NCBI GenBank assembly: GCA_951640165.1
Contig: OX621252.1
Location: 2,388,501-2,452,500 of the forward strand
Reading direction: 5' to 3'
DNA length: 64,000 nt
DNA from: Pseudoips prasinana
Taxonomy: Eukaryota > Arthropoda > Insecta > Lepidoptera > Nolidae
In this document: positions 46,201 through 61,200 of the stretch, one piece after another
How positions within the stretch are numbered: position 1 is the stretch's first letter
Layout: every line of letters starts with the position of its first letter
Notes under the pieces: generated by a model
Database searches by the model: none
Seen by the model: only the letters and a program-made list of their open reading frames with translations
Told to the model about the DNA's origin: nothing
Program-made: the position numbers and the translations under genes

Positions 46201-49200
46201 ACAAATAGAAAAACTGTCCGGCAAATTAAGTTATGCAGCATATGCAGTGAAAACTATTAGACGGCTGACTGATGTTGACACAGCTAGAATGGTTTATTTC
46301 AGTTATTTTCACAGTGTAATGTCCTATGGAATTCTTCTCTGGGGTAGCTCTGCTGACATTGACACCATATTTATATTGCAAAAAAGAGCTGTAAGAGCTA
46401 TCTATAATCTTGGCCCGAGAGTGTCTCTAAGAGAAAAATTCAAAGAGGTCAACATTCTAACTGTACCATCTCAGTATATATATGAAAACTTACTATATGT
46501 GCATAAAAATATCGATTCCTTCTGTAAAAGGAGCGATACACATAATGTAAATACTAGATATAAGAATAATCTCATACTGCATACTACCCGTCTCCACAAA
46601 ATAAGTAACTCTTTTATGGGGCAATGTATAAGATTCTATAACAAACTTCCCAATGATATTAGAGAATTGTCTACGAATAAGTTTAAAAGAATTATTAAAG
46701 CCAAATTGTGTAGCAGGGCATATTACAAAATTTCTGATTATTTAAGTGATAAAAGTGCTTGGGATGGAGTTGTTCTGAGTCAACACACATGATTGTAATT
46801 AATCTTAAGTATATTTTATTTTAAAAAAGGATTCCTACTGAGTTTTCTGGCAGTGTTTCTCAGTAGCTGCCACGTCATGCACTGCACGGTAGGGTAAAAA
46901 AAATATGACGATTCCACATAAATGTAAAATTTTTACGGAATAAACTTACTTTGACTTTGACTTTGACAAGCTTTGCTTAGTTTGGGGCTAGGATGATCTG
47001 TGTGACATTGTCCCTAGAGATATTATATTATATGTACATGACTAAAGTTGAAATCTAGGCTTTGACGAAACGTCGTAGAGATAAACTAGCAAGATCTCAG
47101 AGAAGCATGGAAAGAAACATGCTAGGTTTGAAACTAATACACAAAGTTGCAAGTATAGACGTCAGGCGAAAATTAACAGACATATTGTTTCGTATTGCGC
47201 AACGAAAACGGCGGTGGAACGGCATTTGCCCCGCTGCAAGAAGAAAATAAGATAAAAAGCAATACGATAAGTGGATGACCTTAGGACCATTTTGGATGAG
47301 AGTAGCGGCAGACAGAAAAGGCTAACCTACTTAAGAGACGTATTATAACATAAGTGTAGTTTTTACGGTTCCGTAGCCAAATGGCAAAAAACGGAACCCT
47401 TATAGATTCGTTATGTCTGTCTGTCTGTCCGTCCGCATGTCACAGCCACTTTTTTCCGAAACTATAAGAGCTGTACTGTTGAAACTTGGTAAGTAGATTT
47501 ATTCTGTGAACCGCATAAAGATTTTCACACAAAAATAGATTTTTTTTTCATCTTACCCATACATGTGGATAGGTCCCATTTTTGAGTGAAATGAGTGTCC
47601 CCCCCTTAACTTCTAAAATAAGAGAATAATAAAACTAAAAAAAATATATGATTTACATTACCATGTAAACTACGAAAATTGGTTTAAACGAGATCTAGTA
47701 AGTAGTTTTTTTTTAATGCGTCATAAATCGTAAACCGCAATTTACCTTTCATTTAATCAACTGAAATACTTGCTGCTGCGGAACCCTTCATGGGCGAGTC
47801 CGACTCGCACTTGGCCGGTTTTTAGTCGTTAAATTAACTATTAACTTTCAAATTAGTTTTATACTGTATGTATCTAAAAAAATAAAATTAAGACTAGACC
47901 TATGTAAAATTGTTCGGCTATAAAGGAAATTTATTTAGTTTATTATTTATTAAGTAGTTTATTATTATTATAAAGTTGATATAATATATGTGACTAAATC
48001 TAGTTTTCACTTAAAAGTCAGCGTCATCGACCCGTGCGTGACGGTTCACTTACGTTTACTCATCAGCAAAACGCGCCTAAAAAGGTTTACTTCAAAAATA
48101 AAGCTATTATTGTAGTTTTATATCTTGTATAAGTTTTATACATTATTAATGTTATTCCTTGGTTAACATAAATAGTGGACATAACTTAAGGAAGCTATTT
48201 ACCCATGAAACTGAATTAATTAAAAACCGGCCAAGTGCGAGTCGGACTCGCCCATGAAGGGTTCCACAGCAGCAAGTATTTCAGTTGATTCAATGAAAGG
48301 TAAATTGTGGTTTACGATTTATGACGTATTAAAAAAAAACTACTCGTTCTAACCAATTTTCGTTGTTAGTTTACATGGTAATGTACATCATATATTTTTT
48401 TTAGTTTTATCATTCTTTTATTTTAGAAGTTACAGGGTTACACTCATTTTTCCACTTTAGAAGTGTCTCTCGCAAAACTATTTAGTTAAAAAAAAAATAT
48501 ACCAGGAACCTCAATATCATTTTTGAAGACCTATCCATGGATGTATGGGGCATGTATGGGAACAAAGAAAAAAAAATTTGTGAGTTTCAGTTCTATGTAT
48601 GGGGAACCCCCAAAATTATTGTTCTTTTTCTATTTTTGTGTGAAAAGCTTAATGCGGTTCACAGAATACATCTACTTACCTTTTCAACAGTACAGCTCTT
48701 ATAGTTTCAGAAAAAAGTGGCTGTGACATACGGACGGACAGACAGACAGACATGACGAATCTATAAGGGTTCCGTTTTTTGCCATTTGGCTACGGAACCC
48801 TACAAAAACTAGAAATCTGTGAAAAACTAAAAAAAATTTTTTGTACCCCATGCAGATTGCATCAGCTGATCATTTATTTATTTTATAATTTTATTTATTT
48901 ATTTAATGGATTTTCAACATTACAAACATTTACAAAAGACAAAGGACACGTGTATATAGAATAGGAAGTAGTAATCATTATTATTATATACAGTTAATAT
49001 TTTTGTTTTAAGTATTTGCACGCGTTAATCATTTTTGCTGTCTGCTGGTATGATGATCGATATAATAAAAATAGTTGTCCTGTGCGGGAATCGATCTCGA
49101 CATTAGCCCTGCACCATACGTGTATTTAACTTCAACATTATTTTAATGTATTTGTTCGTATCTGAACAGCAGAGCGTCTTCCTTGGATTGTTAGCATCAT

Positions 49201-52200
49201 CATTCATTCATCAGATCAGCCATATTGTATTGACGTCGTCTCAGGGCGGCGCAAGCGCAGGTGCATCCAACATCACGCCATATGACGTAGCGATCAGGTG
49301 ATGTCGTGCTGCGTATAGTTGCGGGCGAGTAATTTTTTTTTTATAATTAAAAAAGACAACGGCCGCACTAGGGAATCTAATCCCTGTGTCGCGGGGTACT
49401 TTACAAACATATAATACACGGACACAAATTACATTTAGACTCAGAACAACTATTTATGGGTCACACAAATAGTTGTCCGGCGCGGGACTCGAACCCTCGA
49501 CACGAAAAGTCGAGCCGACTGTCTTAGCCGCTGCCCCACACGTGCAGTCAAACATTATATAAAGTAGTTAAGTATTTAACTAACCTGTTGTATAATAGTG
49601 TCGGCTAAATGATCGTCTATACCGGACAGAGTATCTACAAGCTCCTTGTGGTCCGCGACCGCAACCTCCCACTTGTGCCCGTCCTCCTTCTCTGTCAGCT
49701 TCCGCCGGGTCAAGTTCTGCCCCCGACTTTGGGTCCATATTACCTCTTCTAGTGTTATCAGATCTATGAGTCCTAAAATAAAAGTATTAATGGCACTTCT
49801 TCTTATAGTAAACAATAGCTAGATGGTCTCACCGGTCCGGAGGCGATGCGCGCGGTTAAGTAACGAGGCTTGCGGTTAGTCCACAGATAGGTGTCCACCA
49901 AAGTGGTTTAATTTCTGAGCGTCTCCGTGCTTCGGAGGGTCTGTTAAGCTGTCGGTTCCGGTTGTAGCCATTAGGCAACAGTCGTTAAGCTATCTCAGTA
50001 GGCCTTTGAAATAGCTTAAACAACTCTGACACTAGGCTAGGGTAACCACTGCCCATAAGTAGGTAAATAATAAACGATATACTTCGTGGGTTCGATTCCT
50101 ACCCAGGACAGATATTTGTGCATGAACTGAACTATGTCTGTTTGTCCCGAGTCTGGTTGTAATTATCTATATAAGTACGTATTTACAAAAGAAATGTAGT
50201 ATATCAGTTATCTTATTTCCATAGTACAAGCTCTGCTTATTTAGGAATCAGATAGCCGTGTTTAAATAATATCCCAGGATATTATTAATGTATATGGTGT
50301 GGTCGCTGGAAAACGCTGGATGCGGATAGCGCAAGACCGGCAATTGTGGAGATCTTTGAGGGAGGCCTTTGTCCAGCAGTGGACGTCTTTCGGCTGATAT
50401 GATGATGATGATGATGATGATATGGTGTGAGATGGCCGTGTGTGACTGGTATAACAGGATTTAAATTTGACGGAAACGCTTTTAGATATAATTGTTTTAG
50501 GATATTAGAAGGGATAAAGTGATAAGTTCTATCCCTTTCTAGTTAAACATTTGGTTTGGAACATCTATTGCTCCACTACAAGTGACGTCATATGTTAGTA
50601 TAGCGCGTTCTTTATCTAACAAGATGTATTGCTTATAACTTCTTTAGTTTTACGGCTATTTGATTTTTTTTTTAGATTTACTAATAGTAAATCAATTGGC
50701 GTGGTTGGTATTAGCTTGCCTTACACGCCGCAGGTCGTGGGTTCGATCCCCACCCAGGACAGATAACTGCGTGCACGAACATGTCTGGTTAGCCTGTGCC
50801 TGGGTGTAATTATCTGTATAAGTATCTATTTACAAATTAAAAAGGAAATGGTATACGTAGTATATCAGTTATCTGGTTTCCATAGTACACGCACTGCTTA
50901 GTTTGGGATCAGATGGCCGTGTGTAAATAATGTCCAGGATATAGCTGGACAGGATAGCTATCCGTGAAAACATCAATTTGATTTATGTTTCCTATTATAG
51001 TAATAATATTTTCTTTTTGTATAGCTAATGGTTTTCCAAAAAATAAATAAATATTACTGAGCCTCTACATATAAAAGCCATATCAATATCCTAAAGAAAT
51101 ATTATTTCTCGTAATTTTGCTAAGCAACCTTTAACTTAAATTATTAATGTATTATCTATCAGTGGAAACTTTTAAATGGCTTTCAGATTTCTATAAGTTA
51201 TGTTTAAGGTACCTGCTAGCTGTAAGTATCCAAAAATATGTAAAATAAAATAAAATTACATCTAGTCCCATCTCACCTATTAGCCTGTCCCCCAGCCTGA
51301 CATCAGTGTGCAGCAGTAGTGGCTGCGCGTGCAGCTTGTCGCGCACCGACTGCGCACACGCCGCGGCGCTGGCGTCCTGGCGGTCCATCTTGTTCAGGTA
51401 CAGGACACGGGGCACGCGGTACCCGGCCGCTTGGCGCCATACCGTTAGAGTTTGAGCTTCTACACCTGCAGGTACAAAGTAAAATGGGTTAAACGTTGAG
51501 GCACTCGAGAGTCTTTCGCCGTAATTGGTAAGATCGGAAATATGCTCTTAAACGGCGGTAAGTTAATAGGTACTTTAAACTCTATTATGTTACTAGCTGT
51601 GCCCCGCGGTTTTACCCGCGTAAAACTTTATAAATTATCACAGCTCCTCCCCAGTAGTTGATAGATAGCGAGATAATATGTAGCCTATATGTTGACCCGA
51701 CCTCTTAGTAATATTCATGCAAAATTTTAAGTAAATCCATACAGTACTTTTTGAGTTTAGCCCGGACATACATACAGACAAACAGATAAACAGACAAAAA
51801 TTCTAAAAACTATATTTTTGGCATTATCGGTAATATCGATTGTAAATCACGCCGCCAGTGACCTTTTAAAAAAATATTCAATGTACAGTTTTGAATTTCC
51901 TGCGATTTTATTATATGTATAGATAATAAATGCTAAAAAATCTTTGCGTGATACTTATGAGTACTGTTGCTAATGTGAGTAGGTTGTATAGGCACAGAAT
52001 AAGAAGTACTTACGTAAAGAAGCGTCTCTTCGCGAAACAATTTTTAGAAATAGCGACTCCTGCTACTAAGCAACTAAGTGCAATTCAGCTTGCATACGCG
52101 CTCAGTGCCTGACGCGATATTCAACTAAAAGCTGCCGCTCTCTTCTAACGCATTACACTGTCGCTGTAGGCTGTAGGACACGGAGTGTCCTGGCGTAGGA

Positions 52201-55200
52201 TTGCCGGCTTGCCGCTGTTACTATGATACCTATTCATCGTCTATCTACTTATTAACCACATAATCTATATTATGTTTGATGCGTATGATGACACGGTCAA
52301 TTTTTACAAATGTGATATTTTTGTTAGTTTATTTATAGCTGGCTCGACGAACCATACTATACTCATTCATAAGTATCTCCTAAACGGGTGGACCGATTGT
52401 CATGACTCAAACGGATAAAATGGTTTAAGACTTCGATTTTTCATTTGACACCAAAATCGTTAAGATATCTGAATAAACAAAAAACACATTTTCAAGTTGC
52501 TCTCGTAATTATCTTACATGTATGAAACTCAAACCAAGTCTTTTAAAAACTATCTTGGCCAACAAAAACGTTAAAACTAGAGTCTATACTCTTTATTTGG
52601 AATCTAATTAGAAATAATCAACACCTACAAAATACCTACTTTGGTATTTAAAATAATAATTTGAACTAACCTTTCCGCAACTGTAGGTAATGTAAAACTG
52701 ATAAAACCTTTTTTCGACAAACATCCAATCCATTGTTGTTATTCAATATTTATACTATTAAGTAGAGAGCTGCCTCTGCTTTTTAATCCGTGGCGCTGCG
52801 CACGAGCGGTCGGCGACTGCCCTCCGGGCTACGCCACTGCCAAGGCGCGGGAAAGTGTAGGTACTTATTACCGTAGGTCTGGCCGAGTGAAGGGGCACTG
52901 GTATAGGTTAATTATAAATGAAGACTAAGACTAGACTTAAAATAGATAATTAAACATAATCTCTTGACAATAACTTGATACAAGCTAGCTAAATATTATT
53001 GCTATAATAAAATAAATTTTATAAATGATTTCATATAATGTGTACCTACCTAAATATCTATGTTACTAGAAATAATAATGTATACAACTATATTACTACA
53101 AACATGTTCTGACTATTTACAAGCGCTTTTTTAAAGTCTACGTGAAAAAAACATTTTTTTTTTTTATTATTAATGTACCACTTCCTATAACCTCACTTTA
53201 TTATTTTATTAAACACAATTTAAATTTACAACAAAGGTAACCTTTTTGTTTAATTTTGGAGAAATGAGCTAGTTGGCGTTCCAAAGTATTCCAAACTATT
53301 AAGTGCCAATCCCCCACCTTCCAACAGGAATCCACGTGCCGCCATTACAATAACAAGTGACGTCACAGTGTTTACTCCATTCCTAGTACAGACGCAAGCA
53401 CATCTAGCTACCCCAATCTGTCAAATTTCCCCAATTGAAAGTGAACCTTATATTTTTCTGATAAAGTTGAAAATCTATAAAAGAAATTTGACAGATTGGG
53501 GTAGCTGGACGTGCTGGCAGCAAATGAGCCACTTAATTTTAAGCAATACCGTTTTCCACAACAAATAATTATCAATTCAGTAGGGGCATTGGATCCGGTG
53601 GTAGCATTAAAGCGCGACCGTCGATATGAACATGAGATCCACCATAATAATAATATTGAACAGACAATATGTAGTAAAAAAATAGCGAAACCTTTAAATT
53701 TCGATAATTAAACCTATACATGATCTCTTTGACTATAACTTAATAAAAGCTAGCTGAATATCATTACTATTATAAAATAAATTTTATTCTAATAGTTTCA
53801 TCCGTGTTCCTAAATATCTATATGTAACTAGATTTTTTTTAAAGATTAATGATAATAAAACCATTTTTATTTTATTAAACTGTCTGGTTGCCTTAGTACA
53901 GGTGTAGCGTAGTTTCCGGCGCTGCACATACGGGTATTTGATACAAAAAACTGGCCAAAAGTCATTTTTACAATAGTAACCGCGCAGCTATCCTTTGTTA
54001 TGTTTTAACAATGGGACACTCTATTCATTAAGAAACCGGTACCCAGAAGGGGCTAGAGCGCTCCATGCGCCCTCAACGTCAGTCGGAACTCATCTGTTGT
54101 GCTAGTGACACGTTTGTTTTCTCGGCGCTCGCAAATTTCAATTGCTGTTTAAGACTAATCATACTGTTGTGTTTAGTGCAAACCCCAAAAACCATCATGG
54201 AATCTTCAGGCACAGGTATGAACTTTATTTTGAATCTATTGTGCTACTGTTAGGATCACTTTTTCATTCTTTAATTGTACCATAAAGTCATGAGTATTTT
54301 TATGCAAAAAAAAACACGTAAAACAGGTTTCCTTCGTCAAATTAAGTATCAGATAAACATAGTTAAGCTAAAGTTTATACATAATCGTGTTCTTTGAACC
54401 TTCTAGATTTCATATCAAGAGAAAAACCTTCCGCCTCTTTCCGCCCCTATGAATTATAGCCTCTGAACAAAAATAGGTTTTTTTCGAAAAAAAAACAACA
54501 CTTTGTGTTTCTTTGATTTTAACATAGATTTTTTCTTGTTGGCAGGTCCTTATGATGAGTCATCGATGACAATAACAAGAGAGGATATGTTTAACGTAAT
54601 AAAACAGTGCGACTACAAAAATTTAGATAAAAACTGGACTTTCTTGAGCATAAACTAATTGAAATGACCAAATGCCCCGAGGACAAAACTAAAGTACTCC
54701 GCCATTGCTTAAAATCATTTAAACATCATTACAAGCTAAAATGGACCTCAGCAAGCTACAAAGAATGTCGTTTCCGAAAAACGAATGAACAATGGCTTAA
54801 AGAAAAAATTTCTCTACCTGTTTGGCGACACAATAAACCCGGCCGACCTCTTAAGGAATTCCAAGAATGTAGTGAAAGAAGCAAAAGGCGCAAAACAGAG
54901 AAAGTGAGATCAGAAATATCGCATGAAGAGTTGACGTATGCTGCTGTGATGAGTGAACGAGCCGCAGGCAACAATGATTTGTCTCAAATAATAAAACAGG
55001 CTTCAGCGACTCCGAGACGAGCCACTAGATTCCGCAAAATCATAAGTTCAGCCGACAAAAGTTCAAAAAGCGGCAAGTTAACGATAACACAAGCACTGAT
55101 TAAATACGTGGAAGCCGACCTAACGCGCAAACAATATAATGTGATAAGAGATGGGCAGGAGGATATATACCCCTGTTATTCTCTCCTACAGAGAGCGAAA

Positions 55201-58200
55201 ACGGAGTGCTATCCTAAATCTATTGTCTCCGAATCGATAGCAGAAATTACTTTACAAGATCTTCTTGACCACACCACTCAACGCCTTTGCCTGTACCTCC
55301 AGAAAGTGTTAATGACAGCAACAGAAATTGAAGGGCAGAATATGGAACTCATTTGCAAATGGGGATGTGATGGCTCGAAAGCACAAGAATTTAAACAAAA
55401 ATTCCAAGATGAGTCAGGCTCCGATGCCCATGTTTTTATAAGCTCATTAGTACCCCTACGACTGACAAGTAATGTGAATGGCCAACTGAAGATTTGGTGG
55501 CAGAATCCAGCTCCTTCATCTTGCCAATTTTGCCGTCCTATAAGGATTCAGTTTGTGCATGAAAATAATGAAGTGACTCGATCCGAAATAGCACACATTG
55601 AAAACCAGGCACAAAACATAAACCCCACTGAAGTTGAGGCTGACAATAAAGTCATAAAGGTGTCGCACACACTTGTGCTTACAATGGTAGATGGTAAAGT
55701 GTGCAGTGCCGCAACTAATACCACGTCAACAATGAAGTGCTACATATGCAAGCAGACCAGCAAAGATTTCAACAATCTTAAAACCGACGACGAAAGTTTG
55801 ATAGATTCGAACTCGCTCAAATTTGGACTATCAATAAAGCACGCTCGGATTAGATTTCTCGAAACATGTCTCCATATAGCCTACAAACTACCTATCAAAA
55901 AATGGAGGCTTAACAAGGAGGAAAAGCAGCTTTCGGCAGATAAAAAGAAAGAGATTCAAGAGGCCTTTCGAGAGCAAATGGGCTTGCTTGTAGACGTGCC
56001 GAAAGCTGGCTTTGGAAATACTAACGATGGAAATACTTCTAGGAGATTCTTTGCCGATCCTGTAACAACTGCCTCAATAACAGGGATTGATATAAACTTC
56101 CTTAAGAACCTCAAGTTGATTCTAGAAGTTATTTCGAGTGGGTTCTCTATTGACACGGAAAAATTTTCGGTGTTTCTGAAGTCAACAGCCGAACTATATG
56201 TGCAGTTATACAACTGGCACCCCATGACGCCAACTTTGCATAAAGTTTTGTGTCATGGGGCTTTGGTAATCAAACATGCTCTTTTGCCGATTGGACAATT
56301 ATCAGAGGAGGCAGCTGAGTCGCGGAATAAACATTTCCGCCTATACAGGCAAAACTTTGCAAGAAAGTTTTCGCGAAAGAATTGCCTCCAAGATGTCATG
56401 AACCGCCTTCTTCTGACCTCTGATGTCTTTCTTAGTAGCAGCAGCAGAATGCAATTCAAAAGGAACAGGAAACCACTATCGCAAGAAATTCTACAATTTC
56501 TTAAAGTTGAATACGAGTGTCCCGCGGACACTGACACTGATAATGCTGACCCGGGCACTAGTACTGATCAAGCAGATAGCGATAGCGAGTCTGACGAATA
56601 TTAGCTGTATAAGTTTCTCTGTAAATATTACAAGAAAATGTATATTTAACTTTTATTTCGATGTAAATTACAGTTTGTACATAGCTTTTCATTTATGTAT
56701 TTTGTAAGGTTATGTAAAAAGTAAGCGTTATTTTTAAATCATTGTGTATTTTTAAATGCTTTTTTTATTAGTTATTGTACAAATAAATCACCATAATGCT
56801 TGAAATAGAAAATAATGTTTTATTTTATTTCGATTTTATTTCACACGTAAGTCCCTTTGGAGAAAAGGGTATAGAAATGATTGGGTTATACTAAAATTAA
56901 TATGAAAAATAATTAGGAGGCACAATTGACCCAAAATTACCAAAAAAAGGTTTTGGCCAGTTTTTTGTATCAAATACCCGTATGTGCGCTGGGAGCTAAT
57001 CTCAGCGCGAGAGTGTATGCGGCGTCCGGCCAGCTTCTCCCCGGCTAGGCGCCGCGCCGCTGGGATCGCTGGCGTTCGGAGGAAGGGCACTCCACTCGTC
57101 TTGTATAAGCTGTCCCGGCGTGATGGGGAGGGGGGAGACATTCGGGCCCCTCCCGTCCCCGGGGGAGAGTCTCAGGCGCTCAGTGTACGGCGGGGGCAAT
57201 GGTGAGATCGTACACGAGTACCCAGAGCCCCGCTACAGGCACTGTGAGGCTGGCTACCGTGGTGGTTTTAGTGGGTCGGCCCTACATAACGTGCGAATGG
57301 CATTTCCACCACGTAAAAAAATATAAAAAAATAAGGTTCTGCATAGTTTTGGATCAGATTGCAGTGTGTTATTTTCTCAACATGTTTATTTATACATCAA
57401 AGGCTTTCTGGATGGCTTAAACACTTCAGACATTAAAATAAATAAAATAAAATAAAAAAGGTTTTTATTCACGTAGACTTTAAAAAGCGCTTGTAAATAG
57501 TCAGAACATGTTTGTAGTAATATAGTTGTATACATTATTATTTCTAGTAACAGATATTTAGGTACACATTGTATGAAAATATTTATAAAATTTATTTTAT
57601 TATAGCATTGATATTTAGCTAGCTCGTATCAAGTTATTGTCAAGAGATTATGTTTAATTATCTAGTTTAAGTCTAATATTTTTACTACATATTGTCAATG
57701 GTTCTGTCTATATTAAAGGTATTATCATTATGACGGACCTTGTGTATTAATAACGACGGACCTTAGGGGAATCAGTGTGCATATGAATAGAAAAAAAAAA
57801 GATACTTACCAGCTGATGCATCCAGCACAACAACAGCTCCATCCAACACTGCGAGGCTCTGTTCCACCTCCATAGTGAAGTCTATGTGACCGGGAGTGTC
57901 TATAAGGTTGATTTGGCTGTCTCTCCACGGGAATGACACTGCAGCAGCTGGGATTATAACAAAATAACTATTTAATTATGAATTTGACAAGTTTTTGTGT
58001 GTGATAGGATTTTAGTTTAAATGGTAAGAAATAATATTTTGACTATTCACAAGGATCTCCCTAAAATTAAGCAGAATACCGCACAAAAGAAATCCACTAA
58101 AATACTTCCTGCCAAACCGTGTGGTCAATGAGTGGAATAAACTTCCTGAAACTGTCATAAAGGCACCCGATTTAAACTGCTTCAAAAACAGACTTGACAA

Positions 58201-61200
58201 ATTTTCCAAATTGCAAACAAAAACACACGCATCAGCTTACTAGCTGCTAGTGTGATAAACACTTAATAATAATAAGGATCTTTAACATAGGCTATTGTGA
58301 ATACAATCTATTTTGTTTTTAATACTAGACAGATTAACAATATGTAATGTCCTCCTGATCATATTTAGGCCACGGCGGCCAGTCTCAATGTAGAATATCC
58401 ATCTGCGTGGGACTTATGTGCATAGGCAATTTGCACCTTTACAAAATCTCATTGAAATAAAAACCTGAAATTATCAATTAGCAGTTAAAAAAACCATTTA
58501 CCAGTACCAATTACATTCACCTTTCATATAAAGACAGCATGAAATGTAGTAGTTTACTTATGCTGTGTACCTATACATATAATAAAATCGTAGGAAAGTC
58601 AAAAGTAGTCAAAACTGTACATTGAATATTTTTTAAAAGGATACTTGGGGCATGATCTGCAATCGATATTGAAACCAAAAATATAGTTTTTGGAATTTTT
58701 GTCTGTTTGTCTGTATGTATGTCCGGGCTTAACTCAAAAAGTACTGCATGGTTTTACTTCAAATTTTGATAAATATTACTAAGAGGTCGGGTCAACATAT
58801 AGGCTACATATTATCATGCTATCACTGAGCTGGAGGAGGTATGATAATTTATAAAGTTTAACGCGGGTAAAACCGCAGGGCACATCTAGTAAATAAGTAA
58901 TAATAAAATGAGTGTGCTTTAAACAGCTTATTGGACGATTCGCGCGAATTGAACTCACAGAAACGTGCCTATCGACTCCTTTAAATAATATTATTTTTTC
59001 TGTAGGCGATTTTCACGAAGTTAATTTATTGGTGTGCGAATCGAAACCTCCAAAGATATGCAGTAAGTTATTGTTGGTTTTGCACGAAATGTGGAATCAT
59101 CCAATAAGCCCTTTAAACTACACAACTGAAGTAAAAGTGCTTACTCTCCAAGTCAAGCATGCATAAATAAGTTTTACTTCACTAATTGTAATTACATGTG
59201 ATTGTGATTCCTCTTTGTCTCTCTTGTTCCATGTAGTCAGTCACCGTGTTCCCATGGTGCACCTCTCCCATAGACCGGATGGTGCCCGAGTAGAACAGCA
59301 TCCTCTCTGTGGTTGTTGTTTTACCTGGAGTTACAAATTTAATAAATAAACAGTTCTTTTTAATAAATGTTATTTATTTATTTAGTCACAGAAGCATTGT
59401 ACACACTCATAAGCTGAGTGTAACAATCTCTTTTAAGTACATGTAGGTTTTGTGTTAAAATATACTAGCTGTGCCCCACGGTTTTACCCGCATTAAACTT
59501 TATTAATTATCACAGCTCCTCCCCCATAGGTGATAGCGTGATAATATGTAGCCTATATGTTGACCGACCTCTTTGTAATAATCATGCAAAATTTGAAGTA
59601 AATCCATGCTGTACTTTTGAGTTTAGCCTGGACTAAAATTCTTAAAACTATATTTTTGGCTTCTATATTGATTGTAGATTACACCCCAAGTATCCTTGTA
59701 AAAAATATTCAATGTACAGTTTTGACTTTCCTACGATTTTATTATATGTATAGATGTTATTATAAGATAATTGCTGCATCCTAACACTCTCCATGACATA
59801 ATCTTGACTCAGTTGGTGGTGGCCCTATCTCTCACACATATTTGTGTTCATGAACAAGTCCATTTAATTAAAAATCTTGTAAATATCATAGGACAGCCAA
59901 CACACTTCCATCTGATCCCAAACTAGGCAGCGCATGTACTATGGCACCCATAATTACATACATATGATAGATAAATTACACCCAGACACAGAACAGACAT
60001 TTATCTATATTAACGACTTGGGCATGCTTACACTTCCTAGAGGTAAAATCATTACATTTGCAGATGACACAGTTCTCCTATTTAGTGCTGAAAATTGGGA
60101 CCAGGTCTTTTCATATGCACAATCCGGTTTTAATACTGATTCAAAATGGCTATGTAGCAATTTCTTAAATAGATCTTTCTCGAATAGATTATTTTGTCAC
60201 CTAGGTGGTCTACATAACAAAATTAACAGAAAATTACATCTAGCTAAACTTACAAACTACACTTATTTATGTAAACTACTGCCAAGAATATTGGGACTCT
60301 TCAGTCTTAACAGATTGATGAATTTCATAAATGTGGTAGGGGTTGGATCTCAAATCGAGTCACCTGAATTTGGGATAAGTGTGTATATGGGGGGGTTAAG
60401 GGGGTTCGTACTAAGTGATGAAACGCATTTTTTTCTGCCGGAGATGGGCCAATTTTTTTTTATGAATTTTTTAAAATCATAGGACTTCATACAAATGCAC
60501 AAAACAGAACGCAATTTTGAACATTTCATAGCGATTTCGATACCTACAGCGTTGTAAAACAATGTAAAAACATTGCTTTCATGTTTAGAAGTTATATTAA
60601 TTTTTTATATAATTATCCGAAAAATACCCAAAACTGAATTGTTCATTGTCACTATCATGATATTTTTGCAAAAATGCACTTTTATGTAATAATTTGGGTT
60701 AGGTTATGTTAGAACGGTGACCATTTGGCGCTAGAAAAACATAAACCATGGATATCTCCATAACCATGGAGTTCCGCGGGTTGGGGATGGTACAGGAGGG
60801 TAGCCCCCTCCCCCCTCCACCCCTCCCCCCTCAATTGACTTACGTATGAAGGCGACTTGATTTGAGATATTAACCTGTGGTAGCACTAAATAGTACTGAT
60901 AAGCTACTGATTGAGAGGTTTCAGTGCTTGCCACTTGGTTGGTAACTTTTTGGTATTAAATTTAAAAACATTAGTAACTAAATACCTTGCTTCTTGTTTA
61001 AGGATCTGAATTATGTGACAGACTGACCACATGAGACTGGGGCATCAGCTTAAGTCTAGTTATGGGTCAATGGGATGTCTTAGGGAATTTATTGTAAGCT
61101 TAATATTATATACAACAGAGTTTACTACATAATTGAAATCTTGACAAATACATGGATACTTATTTAATTACCTTCTTCTTCTTCTTTTTATAAATGGCAA

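Larger units (their letters stand above)
45613..47022 (+). mobile_element. SINE family A, copy 3, split by a LINE
   Basis: The SINE runs 45613-45804, stops after CCCATAGTACAA, and resumes at about 46967 with GCTTTGCTTAGTTTGGGGCT to 47022. Its 5' end overlaps the exon 6 acceptor region within about 25 bases. Confidence 0.85.

Noticed and set aside
18316..50945. tRNA genes at the several GGTTCGAATCCC-type sites
   Set aside because: Each lies in a repeated SINE with a long non-tRNA tail and does not fold into a complete cloverleaf.
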